From Burkholderiaceae bacterium (GTDB lineage: Bacteria > Pseudomonadota > Gammaproteobacteria > Burkholderiales > Burkholderiaceae_B): a stretch of 64,000 nt of DNA. The position numbers and the translations under genes were made by a program. Positions 19,455-28,605 of this stretch are shown here, one piece after another (the stretch's first letter is position 1; every line of letters begins with the position of its first letter). The notes beneath the pieces were generated by a model. The model ran no database searches and was not told the DNA's origin. It was given only the letters and a program-made list of their open reading frames with translations. Location of the stretch: positions 31,479 to 95,478 of the forward strand of contig SCSG01000005.1 of the NCBI GenBank assembly GCA_004322135.1, in the 5' to 3' direction.

Positions 19455-20393
19455 ATGAACGATTCGTCCGATTTCATCGACTCCGGCGCAACATGGGATC
19501 GCCTTGTTGAACGTGTAGGTGGGCAATCATGGCCATCGTCCACGTTGTATGTGGTGGCTACGCCCATTGGCAATATCGGCGATCTTAGCTTGCGCGCCTG
19601 GCAGACGCTGGCCCGGTGTGATGTTATTGCGGCGGAGGATACGCGTTCCAGCCGGCCCCTGCTGGATGCCTGGGCCATTACGACACCGCTGGTTGCCGCG
19701 CATCGCCATAATGAGGCTCAGGCAGCACAGTCGTTGCTGGCACGTCTGGCCGCGGGCGAGCGGGTGGGGTTGATTTCCGATGCGGGTGCGCCCGGGATCA
19801 GTGACCCCGGTGCGCGTATTGTGCGGGCCGTGCGTGACGCCGGGTACGGCGTCGTGGCGATTCCCGGCGCCAGCGCCGTTATTACAGCCCTGATGGCCAG
19901 CGGCGCAACGTCCGACGAGAATCCTGCCTACGTGTTTGCAGGGTTTGCACCACATCGGGCGGCGGCGCGTCAGTCGTGGCTGCGACAGTGGTGTGCCTTG
20001 CCGGCGCCCGTTGTCATGTATGAATCACCCCATCGGCTTGAAGCCTCGATGCGCGATTTGTTGGCCGTTTGCGGGCCGTCACGCAAGGTAACCATCGCGC
20101 GTGAACTGACCAAACGATTCGAACAGGTGGTTACGCTTGCGCTGGAGCAGGTTCCCGCCTGGCTGGCTGACGATAGCCATCGGAGCCAGGGCGAGTTTGT
20201 ACTGATTGTGCATGAGGCCGCGCACGCGGCGCCCGGGCAGGGCCTGGACGCCGCCACAGGCCGATTAATGGACGCTTTGCTGGAAACAGTCAGCGTGCGC
20301 GATGCGGCGCGCGTGGCGGCCAAAGTAACCGGGCTGCCACGCGACGTGCTTTACGCGCAGGCTCTGGAGCGCTCGCGTGCAGGTAACCGGTAA
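19455..20393 (+). CDS. rsmI: 16S rRNA (cytidine-1402-2'-O)-methyltransferase
   Basis: 312 residues of a tetrapyrrole-methylase fold. Motifs: LYVVATPIGNIGDLSLRA, AAEDTRSSRPLLDAW, and GLISDAGAPGISDPG, with VVMYESPHRLEA further on. It 2'-O-methylates C1402 in the decoding centre. The ATG at 19455 is chosen because the 35 residues ahead of it are not family-like. Divergent from yraN. In E. coli lpoA lies between the two genes and is absent here. Confidence 0.93.
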   Translation: MNDSSDFIDSGATWDRLVERVGGQSWPSSTLYVVATPIGNIGDLSLRAWQTLARCDVIAAEDTRSSRPLLDAWAITTPLVAAHRHNEAQAAQSLLARLAAGERVGLISDAGAPGISDPGARIVRAVRDAGYGVVAIPGASAVITALMASGATSDENPAYVFAGFAPHRAAARQSWLRQWCALPAPVVMYESPHRLEASMRDLLAVCGPSRKVTIARELTKRFEQVVTLALEQVPAWLADDSHRSQGEFVLIVHEAAHAAPGQGLDAATGRLMDALLETVSVRDAARVAAKVTGLPRDVLYAQALERSRAGNR

Positions 20394-20405
20394 GTGCGCC
20401 GGCCG

Positions 20406-21491
20406 CTAACGTGCGGCAACCAGGGTTGGCTCGGTACCCGTTTGCTGCTTGATGCGCGACGCGGCGCTGATTGCGTCGGCGCGATTGGCGTAGGGGCCCA
20501 TCTGTACACGGTACATATTGTTGGCCGCCTTGATCCGAACCGAGGCCGTACCGGCGGACACGATCTTTTGGCTCAGCTTCTGTGCCAGCGATTGCGCGTT
20601 TTCGGGGGCGCTGAATGCGCCAAACTGCAGATAGATACTTCCGGATGTGGGGGTTGCTGATTTGTCGTAGGCCACGGTCTTGCCAACGACGCGACCGTCG
20701 CTTCGCGCCATCGCGTCGTGCCAGTCATTGTTCGCTGTGAGCGTGTGGTTGGAACGGCTTTCGTCCATTGCCGCTTCGAAATTCGGTAACGCACGTAATG
20801 CGTCGGGCGTTGTCGTCGCGACAGCGGCCGGAGCACGACTTTCCGAGGCAGCGGGTCTGACTTCTGGCGTCTGGGTGCTGGCCGTCAATTGTGTGGCTGT
20901 TGGCGTTGCGGCGCTTGCTGTACGTGTGCCTATGCCGCGAGCGATGTCCGAGTTCGTGATGGCCTGAACGATGACCGGCGCACTGCCCGGGCCGATGATG
21001 CCCAGCTTGGCGGCGGCCACGTATGAAAGGTCCATGATGCGTGAGCTGTGGAATGGGCCGCGGTCGTTGACGCGCACGACGACCGACTTGCCGTTGTCCG
21101 TATTGGTAACCCTGGCGTAGCTGGGAATCGGTAGCGTGGGGTGCGCCGCTGTCATGGCGTACATGTCGTAGGTTTCGCCATCCGAGGTTTTGCCGCCATG
21201 AAACTGGCGCCCATACCACGAGGCTATACCTTCCTGCCGGAAAGGCCGATCGTCCGTAATGGGGACGTAGCGTTTGCCGAACACGGTATAGGGTTTGCTG
21301 GCGGCTTTGGAATAGGTTTCGATGCGCGGGACGGCGTCGGGAATTGCGTCGATATCGGTCGGAGGGTTGGCGCCAGGTCCGTCATTTTGGTAATAGGCGC
21401 CGCGGTGCGTGGGTCCCGTAGTGGAACAGCCCGCCAGGATGGCGGCGCTGCATAGCGCGAAAGTCGCAATGGATGAGCGTGACAGACTCAT
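20406..21491 (-). CDS. rlpA: RlpA-like lipoprotein with SPOR domain
   Basis: 361 residues. The signal peptide ends in a lipobox (AAILAGC). The double-psi beta-barrel domain (about 85-185) has GIASWYGRQFHGGKTSDGE and the catalytic VRVNDRGPF region. A Ser/Thr/Ala-rich linker leads to a C-terminal SPOR domain (about 285-358), which binds denuded septal glycan. RlpA is a lytic transglycosylase in Pseudomonas. The start overlaps the rapZ stop by 4 bases (ATGA), so it is coupled to rapZ. Confidence 0.92.
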   Translation of the reverse strand: MSLSRSSIATFALCSAAILAGCSTTGPTHRGAYYQNDGPGANPPTDIDAIPDAVPRIETYSKAASKPYTVFGKRYVPITDDRPFRQEGIASWYGRQFHGGKTSDGETYDMYAMTAAHPTLPIPSYARVTNTDNGKSVVVRVNDRGPFHSSRIMDLSYVAAAKLGIIGPGSAPVIVQAITNSDIARGIGTRTASAATPTATQLTASTQTPEVRPAASESRAPAAVATTTPDALRALPNFEAAMDESRSNHTLTANNDWHDAMARSDGRVVGKTVAYDKSATPTSGSIYLQFGAFSAPENAQSLAQKLSQKIVSAGTASVRIKAANNMYRVQMGPYANRADAISAASRIKQQTGTEPTLVAAR

Positions 21492-22360
21492 GGGATTTCG
21501 GTGGGCGGTTGGTTGCGATGGCGCACCAGCAGCGGCGAATGGTCGGCGAACCGCTTGGCCAGTTGTTCGGTGATGTAAACCGAGCGGTGCTGCCCGCCGG
21601 TGCAGCCGATTGCCACGGTAAGGTAGTTGCGCGTGTCCTGCATGTACAGCGGTAGCCAGCGGCGGATGAAGCCGGCAATGTCGTTGATCATGGTTTCAAC
21701 GCTGCCGAACTGGGCCAGCCACTGAGCCACGGGTTCGTCGCGCCCGGTCAGTGCGCGCAGTGCCCGGTCGTAATGCGGGTTGGGCAGGCAGCGCACGTCA
21801 AAGACCAGGTCGGCATCGCCCGGCACCCCGCGCTTGTAGGCGAAAGACTCGAACGTAAGGACCAGTGCCGCCCGGTCGGCCTGCACCAGGTCGCGCATCC
21901 AGATGCGCAACTGCCCCGGCGTGAGGTCCGATGTGTCGATGACGTGTTCTTGCTCGCGCAGTGGCGCAAGGAGCTCGCGTTCGGTATTGATGCAGTCTTG
22001 CAGCGAGGGCGATTTGCCGCCGCGTTGCAGCCTGTCTGTGAGGGGGTGGCGGCGACGCGATTCCGAATAGCGCTGCATGAGCGTATTGTCGTTGGAGTCC
22101 AGGAAAATGACGCGGAATTCAACGCCAGCCGCACGCAGGTTGGTAATGACTTCCGGCAACCCGTCGAGGTCTCCGGGTGAGCGTACGTCGATGGCCACCG
22201 CGACATGCTCCAGGCCGTCCTCGCGCGTACTGGCAATGAATTCCTGCAGAAAGCGTACTGGCAGGTTGTCTACACAGGTATAACCCGAGTCTTCGAGAAG
22301 GCGCAATGCGACAGACTTGCCCGAGCCCGAAATTCCTGTGATCAGAACGACTTTCAGCAT
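21488..22360 (-). CDS. rapZ: RNase adapter protein RapZ
   Basis: 290 residues. The P-loop GISGSGKS is at about residues 8-15. The GTP-binding-like segment VAIDVRSPGDLDG and the C-terminal domain with GCTGGQHRSVYI are the family signatures. In E. coli RapZ guides RNase E to small RNAs controlling glucosamine-6-phosphate synthase. It lies in the usual hprK-rapZ neighbourhood of betaproteobacteria, with 146 bases after hprK. Confidence 0.95.
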   Translation of the reverse strand: MLKVVLITGISGSGKSVALRLLEDSGYTCVDNLPVRFLQEFIASTREDGLEHVAVAIDVRSPGDLDGLPEVITNLRAAGVEFRVIFLDSNDNTLMQRYSESRRRHPLTDRLQRGGKSPSLQDCINTERELLAPLREQEHVIDTSDLTPGQLRIWMRDLVQADRAALVLTFESFAYKRGVPGDADLVFDVRCLPNPHYDRALRALTGRDEPVAQWLAQFGSVETMINDIAGFIRRWLPLYMQDTRNYLTVAIGCTGGQHRSVYITEQLAKRFADHSPLLVRHRNQPPTEIP

Positions 22361-22506
22361 GACAGTGGTGGTTTTACCTATAATGCGCCCGCCGCGGCTG
22401 CCGGCTGGCGGTCAATGGGTTGAGTCGAGTAAGCCCCAAGGATACCGTGAGCGGGCCGCGCTTGTATACCTTGGCCAACGGCGCGCGGCGCCCGGTTGCG
22501 GTCACG

Positions 22507-23436
22507 CTATTCGGGCTTGCTGTTTTGCATGATGGCCAGCGCCTGGCGCTCGATGAACTCGCCCATGGTGTCGATACCGCGCAGTGTCAGGATAGTGTTG
22601 CGCACGGCGGCCTCGACGAGGACGGCCAGGTTGCGGCCAGCCGCGACTTGCAGCATGACGCGCCGCACGGGGATGCCCAGGATGTCCTGGGTAAGATCCT
22701 GCACGGGCAGGCGCTCGAATGAATCGGTGTTGGACCGGATGAGCTGCACGACAAGCTTGAGCCGCATCTTGCGCCGCACCGAGGTTTCACCAAATATGGT
22801 GCGGATGTCCAATAGGCCCAGCCCGCGTACTTCGAGCAGGTTTTGCAACAGGGATGGGCAATAGCCTTCAATGATGCTGGGCGCAGTGCGCGACAGTTCG
22901 ACGGCATCGTCGGCCACCAGGCCATGCCCGCGCGAAATCAGTTCAAGCGCGAGCTCGCTTTTGCCCAGCCCCGATTCGCCGGTTATCAGCACACCAAGGC
23001 CAAGGACATCCATGAATACGCCGTGTACGGTCGTGATTGGCGCCAGGCGCTTTCCCAGGTAAATGCGCAGCAGGTCGATGACCTGTGCCGCATCCGTGTT
23101 GGTGGAAAGCAGCGGGATTTCCTGGGTCTTGCAGAACTCGCGCAAATCGTCGGGCGCTGGCAGGCCTCCGGCAAGCAGTATGGCCGGCACGCCGCCCACG
23201 ACCAGATCTTCCAGGTGGTGGGCGCGGCGCTTGGGTTCGAAGCGCGTGTAGTACTGCAGTTCCTCGGGGCCGAAGACTTGAATGCGTGAGGGGTGGATGA
23301 GGTTCAGGTGGCCGACAAGATCGGCACCGTGCATGCCCTGATTGGGGATGGTCCTGCCGCCCGCTTCCGCCCCTGCGATCCAGGTGAACGCTATTTTGTC
23401 GGCGTTGTCGGTGACTAGCTCTTGGACGGTTAACAT
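22507..23436 (-). CDS. hprK: HPr kinase/phosphorylase
   Basis: 309 residues. The N-terminal domain (1-130) is followed by the kinase domain with P-loop GESGLGKS (153-160), the GHGLVADDAVELSR segment and the EVRGLGLLDIRTIFG signature. It phosphorylates and dephosphorylates HPr on a serine. It follows ptsN by 15 bases in one transcript. Together with PtsN and RapZ it forms the nitrogen-related PTS set of betaproteobacteria. Confidence 0.96.
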   Translation of the reverse strand: MLTVQELVTDNADKIAFTWIAGAEAGGRTIPNQGMHGADLVGHLNLIHPSRIQVFGPEELQYYTRFEPKRRAHHLEDLVVGGVPAILLAGGLPAPDDLREFCKTQEIPLLSTNTDAAQVIDLLRIYLGKRLAPITTVHGVFMDVLGLGVLITGESGLGKSELALELISRGHGLVADDAVELSRTAPSIIEGYCPSLLQNLLEVRGLGLLDIRTIFGETSVRRKMRLKLVVQLIRSNTDSFERLPVQDLTQDILGIPVRRVMLQVAAGRNLAVLVEAAVRNTILTLRGIDTMGEFIERQALAIMQNSKPE

Positions 23437-23451
23437 GAAGGCAGACTCGAT

Positions 23452-23910
23452 TTATTCAGTGGGGCTGCTGGTCAACAACCTGTGAATGGTTGCCACGTCG
23501 GTTTCTGTGGTCAGGGCTTGACGCAGTGCGGGGCTGGAAACGAGCTTGGCAATTTCGGCAAGCAGGTCCAGATGCAGTTGCGTAGCGGTTTCGGGGACCA
23601 GTAAAAAAAAAAGGAGATTGGCAAGGCGCCCGTCACTGGGATCGAACCGTACCGGGCTGGCAAGGCGAATAAAGGCGGCGCAAGGCTCCTTCAGGCCTTT
23701 TATGCGTCCGTGGGGTACGGCAACATGGTGCCCCAGCGCGGTGGAACCCAGACGCTCCCGGGCGATCAGGCTTTGAAAGACAGTCGTGCGCGCCACGCCG
23801 TGGTTGTTTTCGAAAAGCAGCCCCGCCTGTTCGAACGCCCGCTTTTTGCTGGTGGCGGCCAGGTCAAGCACGATGTTTTGCGGTGACAAAATACGCGACA
23901 TTAGGTTCAT
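23452..23910 (-). CDS. ptsN: PTS IIA-like nitrogen-regulatory protein PtsN
   Basis: 152 residues from the ATG at 23910 (another in-frame ATG at 23919). The active-site histidine is H67 in GHHVAVPHGRI, and the C-terminal part has LLFFLLVPE and LLAEIAKL. It accepts phosphate from the EINtr/NPr chain and regulates potassium and nitrogen responses in other bacteria. It sits between hpf and hprK. Confidence 0.94.
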   Translation of the reverse strand: MNLMSRILSPQNIVLDLAATSKKRAFEQAGLLFENNHGVARTTVFQSLIARERLGSTALGHHVAVPHGRIKGLKEPCAAFIRLASPVRFDPSDGRLANLLFFLLVPETATQLHLDLLAEIAKLVSSPALRQALTTETDVATIHRLLTSSPTE

Positions 23911-23965
23911 GGTGTGCATTATATGACGTACGGTTTCATACGCATTGTGCCCTGAATAACATCAA

Positions 23966-23993
23966 GGCCCCAATCGTAGTGGCGATTGAGGCC
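23966..23993 (-). other. Hairpin between hpf and ptsN
   Basis: An 11-bp stem with one mismatch (23966-23976 with 23983-23993) has a 6-base loop. No T-run follows on either strand, so it is not a standard intrinsic terminator. It could slow transcription or protect the hpf mRNA. Confidence 0.45.
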
Positions 23994-24075
23994 GGGCAGG
24001 ATGACATTGTTACTGGCCGTGAAGTGGCCTGGACTTGATTCGACTTAGGCTGTTGTTGGCCTGGACCCCGGATGT

Positions 24076-24402
24076 TTATTCTGCGGGGATTTCCTGCCGT
24101 TTGGCAGGCTCGTGAGCATGGGCCTGAACCCTGCTTTTGTACTTGATGACCTGGCGATCTATTTTGTCGGCCAACAAGTCTATGGCGGCGTACAGGTTTT
24201 CGTCGGTGGCCTCGCAGTGGATATCCTTGCCACGCAGTCGCATGGTGATTTCCGCAGTATGTTTTAGGCGCTCTATTGAAAGCATGACCTGTGTGTCGAT
24301 GACGTTATCGAAATGTCGTGCGATTCGTGACATTTTATTCTTGACGTACGCATGTATTGAAGGGGTGACTTCCAGGTGACGACCACTGATGCTCAGGTTC
24401 AT
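24076..24402 (-). CDS. hpf: Ribosome hibernation-promoting factor, short form
   Basis: 108 residues. The fold starts MNLSISGRHLEVTPSIHAYV and includes the KMSRIARHFDN and DIHCEATDENLYAAIDLLADKIDRQ segments of HPF/RaiA. The short length without the long C-terminal domain is the gammaproteobacterial and betaproteobacterial HPF type, which helps form 100S ribosomes. AGGAG lies just before the ATG at 24402, deciding it over the in-frame ATG at 24450. Confidence 0.94.
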   Translation of the reverse strand: MNLSISGRHLEVTPSIHAYVKNKMSRIARHFDNVIDTQVMLSIERLKHTAEITMRLRGKDIHCEATDENLYAAIDLLADKIDRQVIKYKSRVQAHAHEPAKRQEIPAE

Positions 24403-24560
24403 ATTGGGCTCTCCTATGAGTGACAGGGTTGCGCACGATGCGCAATTCATGAATTAAGCAGATCTCCTTCTGAGTAGTTGTGATAAGTCCAGTGTATAGC
24501 GAATAAAAACTAAATCAAGGGCCTCCGGTAAGGGTTTGTTTGAGACCGTGACCGGGCCGG
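24403..24560 (-). other. Intergenic region lptB-hpf: rpoN absent; inverted repeat
   Basis: In many proteobacteria rpoN (sigma-54) lies between lptB and hpf. Here only 158 bases separate them and no coding trace is seen. It holds an AAGGAG sequence and a perfect 7-bp inverted repeat TTGCGCA-CGA-TGCGCAA at 24429-24445, between the in-frame ATG at 24450 and the real hpf start. Confidence 0.7.
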
Positions 24561-25355
24561 TTACATGCGGAAATTTTTGCCCAGATATACCTTGCGCACA
24601 GCTTCGTTGTCGATGATTTCGTTGGGGTGACCGTTGGTCAGCACCTTGCCTTCGCTGATGATGTAGGCACGGTCGCAGATCCCCAGGGTTTCACGCACGT
24701 TGTGGTCGGTGATAAGCACGCCAATGTTGCGGTTTTTCAGAAAGTGCACGATGCGCTGGATTTCAATGACGGCGATGGGGTCGACGCCAGCAAAAGGCTC
24801 GTCCAGCAGGATGAAGCGAGGATGAGTGGCCAGCGCGCGCGCGATTTCAACGCGGCGGCGTTCGCCGCCCGAGAGCGAAATGGCCGAATTGCGGCGCAGG
24901 TGCCCGATCTGCAATTCGTCCAGCAACGTCTCCAGACGTTCCCCAATCTGGTGCGATGAAAGTGCCTTGCCGTCATCGTCAAGCTGAAGTTCGAGCACGG
25001 CGCGTATGTTTTCTTCGACAGTCAGGCGGCGAAAGGCCGAGGCATCCTGCGGCAGATACGATAGCCCCAGACGCGCACGCTTGTGCATGGGCATGCTGGT
25101 GACTGTGGTGTTGTCGATTTCTATGCGCCCGGCGTCGGTTGGGATGATGCCCACGATCATATAGAAGCTGGTGGTTTTTCCTGCGCCGTTGGGGCCGAGC
25201 AGGCCGACGACTTCTCCGCTTTCGACAGACAGCGAGACGTCATGCACGACGGTGCGTTTGGCATAGGTTTTGCGCAGGCCGGTCGCGCGCAGGCAACCGT
25301 GCGTGTCGCTGGGGGCACGCTTTGCGTTGTTGCGCGATGTTGCGGAAGAAAACAT
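24561..25355 (-). CDS. lptB: LPS export ABC transporter ATPase LptB
   Basis: 264 residues. Walker [11 protein letters not shown]-loop region LPQDASAF, signature LSGGERRR, Walker [14 protein letters not shown] and the switch His in [11 protein letters not shown] are all present. About 25 extra residues precede the usual start. LptB powers LPS extraction with LptFG, which are not in the window. It follows lptA by 53 bases in the same direction. Confidence 0.96.
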   Translation of the reverse strand: MFSSATSRNNAKRAPSDTHGCLRATGLRKTYAKRTVVHDVSLSVESGEVVGLLGPNGAGKTTSFYMIVGIIPTDAGRIEIDNTTVTSMPMHKRARLGLSYLPQDASAFRRLTVEENIRAVLELQLDDDGKALSSHQIGERLETLLDELQIGHLRRNSAISLSGGERRRVEIARALATHPRFILLDEPFAGVDPIAVIEIQRIVHFLKNRNIGVLITDHNVRETLGICDRAYIISEGKVLTNGHPNEIIDNEAVRKVYLGKNFRM

Positions 25356-25408
25356 GAATTGGGGGATCTTTGAGCGTTACGCGCCGGATCTGCCGTTGGG
25401 CCGCCGGG

Positions 25409-26167
25409 CTAGGGATGCTTCACGGGATGTTTCGCGGATTTTTTCTGGCAGTCGGCAGCCGCGGCCTCGGACTTGGCCGTCGGCACGGCGACCGAACGTA
25501 CCCGCCCACCTTGCGCTGCCGAGTTTGCGCCGCCAAAAGCCTGATAGATGTTGGTCTTCTGGTTGAATGTGACGCGATCCCCGCTGATGGTGTCGAAGGG
25601 TTTGCCACACACGAATTTTGTCACAATCGCCTTGCCTATCATTTCTATCTGGTCCGTCTTGCCGTTATATTCGGCGCGCAGCCCTCGGGCTTCAATGACC
25701 TGAAATTTTGCAGGGGTCTCTTGACGTACGAATACGAGGTTGCCCGGGTTGACTGTGGCCGTCCCGTACTGGAATCCGTCCGCGTCCTCGTGGGTGACGA
25801 GCTTGTCGGCACGCAGGGTCATATCGCCGCGGGTCAGGATGACGTTGCCCGTGAAGGTGCTTTCCTTCTTTTCGTCGTTGTAATTCAGGGTGTCGGACAG
25901 AATGAGCGTATCGGGTTCGTCGGCAGATTTTTTGGCACCAGCGGCTTTAGCTGATTTGCCCGCCGTGCCTTCCGATGTGCTTGCGACGGACGGCTGGGCC
26001 GTGGTGGCCGAAGTCGGGGAGTGAGTTGTCAACGCGGTAGCAGGGCTGGGGGACGAGTGTTTGGCGGGGGTTGGCGTGGTGGGTTGGGCGGCTACAGTAG
26101 TGCATGCCAGGGCAATGGCCGATGCGATCAGCCAGGAATGCAAGGTGGTCGTGCTGCGTAGGGTCAT
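25409..26167 (-). CDS. lptA: LPS periplasmic bridge protein LptA
   Basis: 252 residues. A signal peptide (about 1-27) is followed by a Thr/Ser/Ala-rich spacer (about 28-85), then the OstA-like beta-jellyroll (about 86-225), with LILSDTLNYNDEKKESTFTG and the GNVILTRGDMTL repeat type. LptA carries LPS across the periplasm. The spacer is longer than in E. coli LptA (185 residues). Its start overlaps the lptC stop (ATGA). Confidence 0.92.
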   Translation of the reverse strand: MTLRSTTTLHSWLIASAIALACTTVAAQPTTPTPAKHSSPSPATALTTHSPTSATTAQPSVASTSEGTAGKSAKAAGAKKSADEPDTLILSDTLNYNDEKKESTFTGNVILTRGDMTLRADKLVTHEDADGFQYGTATVNPGNLVFVRQETPAKFQVIEARGLRAEYNGKTDQIEMIGKAIVTKFVCGKPFDTISGDRVTFNQKTNIYQAFGGANSAAQGGRVRSVAVPTAKSEAAAADCQKKSAKHPVKHP

Positions 26168-26781
26168 GGTTTGGTTTCGGTTTTTTTGGTAGCTGGCCGT
26201 GTGACTGAGTCTTGACCCGATATTTTTACATCGCTGGCTGAGAACACTTTCAGTGTACGGGTTTTGTTATCGTACCTCATGCCCTTGCCGCGCATCGTCG
26301 AGTGGCCATTGACGATCAGGGCCGGCAGGTCGGTGAAGGCCACGTCGTCATTGGGCAATAGCGTCAACTGCTGACTGGTCACGTCGAGCGCCGGGCGATC
26401 CTTGTCGGGCAGGCGGTGCAGGTGGGCGTGGCCGGTCATGACGATGCGGTTGCCGTTCTTGTCCATGACGGCCGTGTCCGACGTGCCGACGGTAATGGGC
26501 GAGCCGGCGCGCTGGCCAACGGCTTTCGCCTTGGTGACCTTGTATGAATCGTCGTCGGGAAAGTGCACCATGTACTCGCCCTCGAGGCGATTCACGGCGT
26601 CCCCGGCCGGATCTGTGCGCACCATGACGAAATTCTGTGCCCATGCGTCTGGTTCGTGCGTGGTACGCGCTGGTGGCTCGACTTGGACCGCCCTTTGGGT
26701 ATAGCCGGCCGCCCACCACGTGCTGGCAACCAGGACAGTGAGCAGGAAGATGGCGACAAGGCCCGGGACACGTTCTTTCAT
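26164..26781 (-). CDS. lptC: LPS export protein LptC
   Basis: 205 residues from the ATG at 26781 (alternative at 26805, inside kdsC). One N-terminal membrane anchor (about 7-25) and a periplasmic OstA-like domain with EPDAWAQNFVMVRTDPAG and MVHFPDDDSYKVTKAKA. It links LptBFG to LptA. It sits in the kdsD-kdsC-lptC-lptA-lptB operon, the usual proteobacterial order. Confidence 0.9.
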   Translation of the reverse strand: MKERVPGLVAIFLLTVLVASTWWAAGYTQRAVQVEPPARTTHEPDAWAQNFVMVRTDPAGDAVNRLEGEYMVHFPDDDSYKVTKAKAVGQRAGSPITVGTSDTAVMDKNGNRIVMTGHAHLHRLPDKDRPALDVTSQQLTLLPNDDVAFTDLPALIVNGHSTMRGKGMRYDNKTRTLKVFSASDVKISGQDSVTRPATKKTETKP

Positions 26782-26791
26782 GGCTTGTCGT

Positions 26792-27391
26792 CTATTGCGT
26801 GACACCGCCCAGAATCAGCGCGTTGGGGCCGAAAAATGCACGCAGTCGCCCCTGGGCTGCCAGGATGAGGTCGCAGCATTCACGCGCGGCACCATGGCCG
26901 CCGCGTTCGGATGAAACCCAGTGCGCGGCCTGGCTGACGTAGGGGGGAGCGTTGGGCACGCTGGCGGCGAAGCCCACGCGTTGCAGCGCGGGCAGGTCGA
27001 TAATGTCGTCGCCCATGTAGCCGATCTGATCCAGGGTGTGGCCTTGTTCCTGCGCCAGTGTTGTCAGTGCCTGCGCCTTATCACGTACGCCCTGAAGGAC
27101 AAGCGAGATGCCGAGCTCGGCGGCGCGGCGAGCCACGATCAGCCCCTGCCGTCCCGTGATTAGCGCCACCGTAACGCCGCTTTCTCCCATGAGGCGCAGG
27201 CCGTGGCCGTCCAGGGCGTTGAAGCGCTTCATGGTTTCGCCACTTTCGTTGTACCAGAGGCTGCCATCAGTCAGCACCCCGTCGATATCGAACGCCATAA
27301 GGCGCACTTGGCGTGCGCGCTGGATGACGGCAGGCGCAACTTTGACCAGAATAAGTGCCTCGGCAGGGTGTGGAACGTCGGGTGTTTTCAT
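26792..27391 (-). CDS. kdsC: 3-deoxy-D-manno-octulosonate 8-phosphate phosphatase
   Basis: 199 residues of a C0-type HAD phosphatase. Motif I is MAFDIDGVLTDGSLWY, motif II ITGR, and the tail has YMGDDIIDLPAL (motif IV). It removes phosphate from Kdo-8-phosphate on the way to lipid A. It starts 3 bases after the kdsD stop. Confidence 0.95.
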   Translation of the reverse strand: MKTPDVPHPAEALILVKVAPAVIQRARQVRLMAFDIDGVLTDGSLWYNESGETMKRFNALDGHGLRLMGESGVTVALITGRQGLIVARRAAELGISLVLQGVRDKAQALTTLAQEQGHTLDQIGYMGDDIIDLPALQRVGFAASVPNAPPYVSQAAHWVSSERGGHGAARECCDLILAAQGRLRAFFGPNALILGGVTQ

Positions 27392-27394
27392 GAG

Positions 27395-28384
27395 TCAGAT
27401 TACCTTTGCGGCGAGCAGGTCGTGCATGTGCAGGGCGCCCACCAGCGTGCCGGAGGGATCCGTGACCAGAACCTGGGTGAGGTGGTGTGCATCCATCAGC
27501 GTTGCTGCTTCGACAGCCATGGCAGCAGGGGCGACACATTTTGGGTTGAGGGACATGCCCTCTGAGACGGTCAGGCTACGAATGTCGCCATGACGGACTA
27601 TGAGTCGGCGCAGGTCGCCGTCGGTGAAGATGCCGATCGGGCGACGGGTTTCATCGACGACGATCGTCATGCCCATGCTTTTGCGCGACATTTCAAGCAG
27701 TGTATCGGGCATGGACGTGTGGGGTTGTACGACAGGCAGCGCATCACCGACGCGCATGACGTCACTGACGTGTGTGAGCAGGCGTCGGCCCAGGGCTCCA
27801 CCAGGATGCGAACGGGCGAAGTCCTCGGCGCTGAAGCCGCGCGCTTCGAGGCAGGCCACTGCAATGGCATCGCCCAGAACCAAGGTAGCGGTTGTGCTGG
27901 CCGTAGGTGCCAGGTTAAGGGGGCACGCCTCGTGCCGCACGTGCGCGTTCAAGTGCAAAGTGGCGTTGGTGGCCAGTTCCGATTGATCGTTGCCCGTTAT
28001 GGCGATAAGCGGTATGCCCGCGCGCTTGGCCACCGACAGTATGGTCAGGAGTTCGGGCGCGGTACCGGAATATGACAGCGCCAGCACAATGTCGTGTTTG
28101 GTCAGCATGCCCAGATCGCCGTGTATGGCTTCCGTGCCGTGCATGAAAAACGAAGGCGTCCCCGTCGAGGCCAGTGTGGCGGCAATTTTTGTAGCGATAT
28201 GGCCCGATTTGCCTATGCCGGTTACGATGACACGCCCTTCGCAGGCAAGAATCATCGAGACCGCGCGGCTGAAAGAATCGTCCAGACGGCCCTGCAGTGT
28301 CTGCAGGGCACTGATTTCCACCGAAAATGTTCGGCGAGCCGATTCCAGGGCAGTAGCCCGGGCTGGGATGGTGGCGGGTTTCAT
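27395..28384 (-). CDS. kdsD: D-arabinose 5-phosphate isomerase
   Basis: 329 residues. The SIS domain (about 40-170) has VTGIGKSGHIATKIAATLASTG and LALSYSGTAPELL. Two CBS domains follow (about 205-325), with DVMRVGDALPVV and MDAHHLTQVLVTD. It makes arabinose-5-phosphate for Kdo. It is the first gene of the Kdo and Lpt operon and is divergent from apt. Confidence 0.95.
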   Translation of the reverse strand: MKPATIPARATALESARRTFSVEISALQTLQGRLDDSFSRAVSMILACEGRVIVTGIGKSGHIATKIAATLASTGTPSFFMHGTEAIHGDLGMLTKHDIVLALSYSGTAPELLTILSVAKRAGIPLIAITGNDQSELATNATLHLNAHVRHEACPLNLAPTASTTATLVLGDAIAVACLEARGFSAEDFARSHPGGALGRRLLTHVSDVMRVGDALPVVQPHTSMPDTLLEMSRKSMGMTIVVDETRRPIGIFTDGDLRRLIVRHGDIRSLTVSEGMSLNPKCVAPAAMAVEAATLMDAHHLTQVLVTDPSGTLVGALHMHDLLAAKVI

Positions 28385-28605
28385 AGTCGGATTTTAAACG
28401 CTAGCGGCATTTCCGTTGTGATTTCCGGTTTCGGGTGCCGCGAGGGCAGGGTTGCGCATTAATACAAGGCTTTCGCGCCACTGGCATGCCGGACTGTATA
28501 GTACGTGGCTTTCCAGCATTTCACGCCTGCGTCACGCGGGTCGGGCGGCTGGTTTAGGGTTATAGTTGAGCCTGTTTTCTTTCCCTTCGTTTTTTGGCGA
28601 TATAC
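28385..28605. promoter_or_regulatory. Divergent control region kdsD-apt
   Basis: 221 bases between two divergent starts. A TATAGT at 28497-28502, preceded by TG, resembles an extended -10 for apt, but no good -35 is visible. The promoter for the minus-strand kdsD operon was not identified. Confidence 0.35.
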
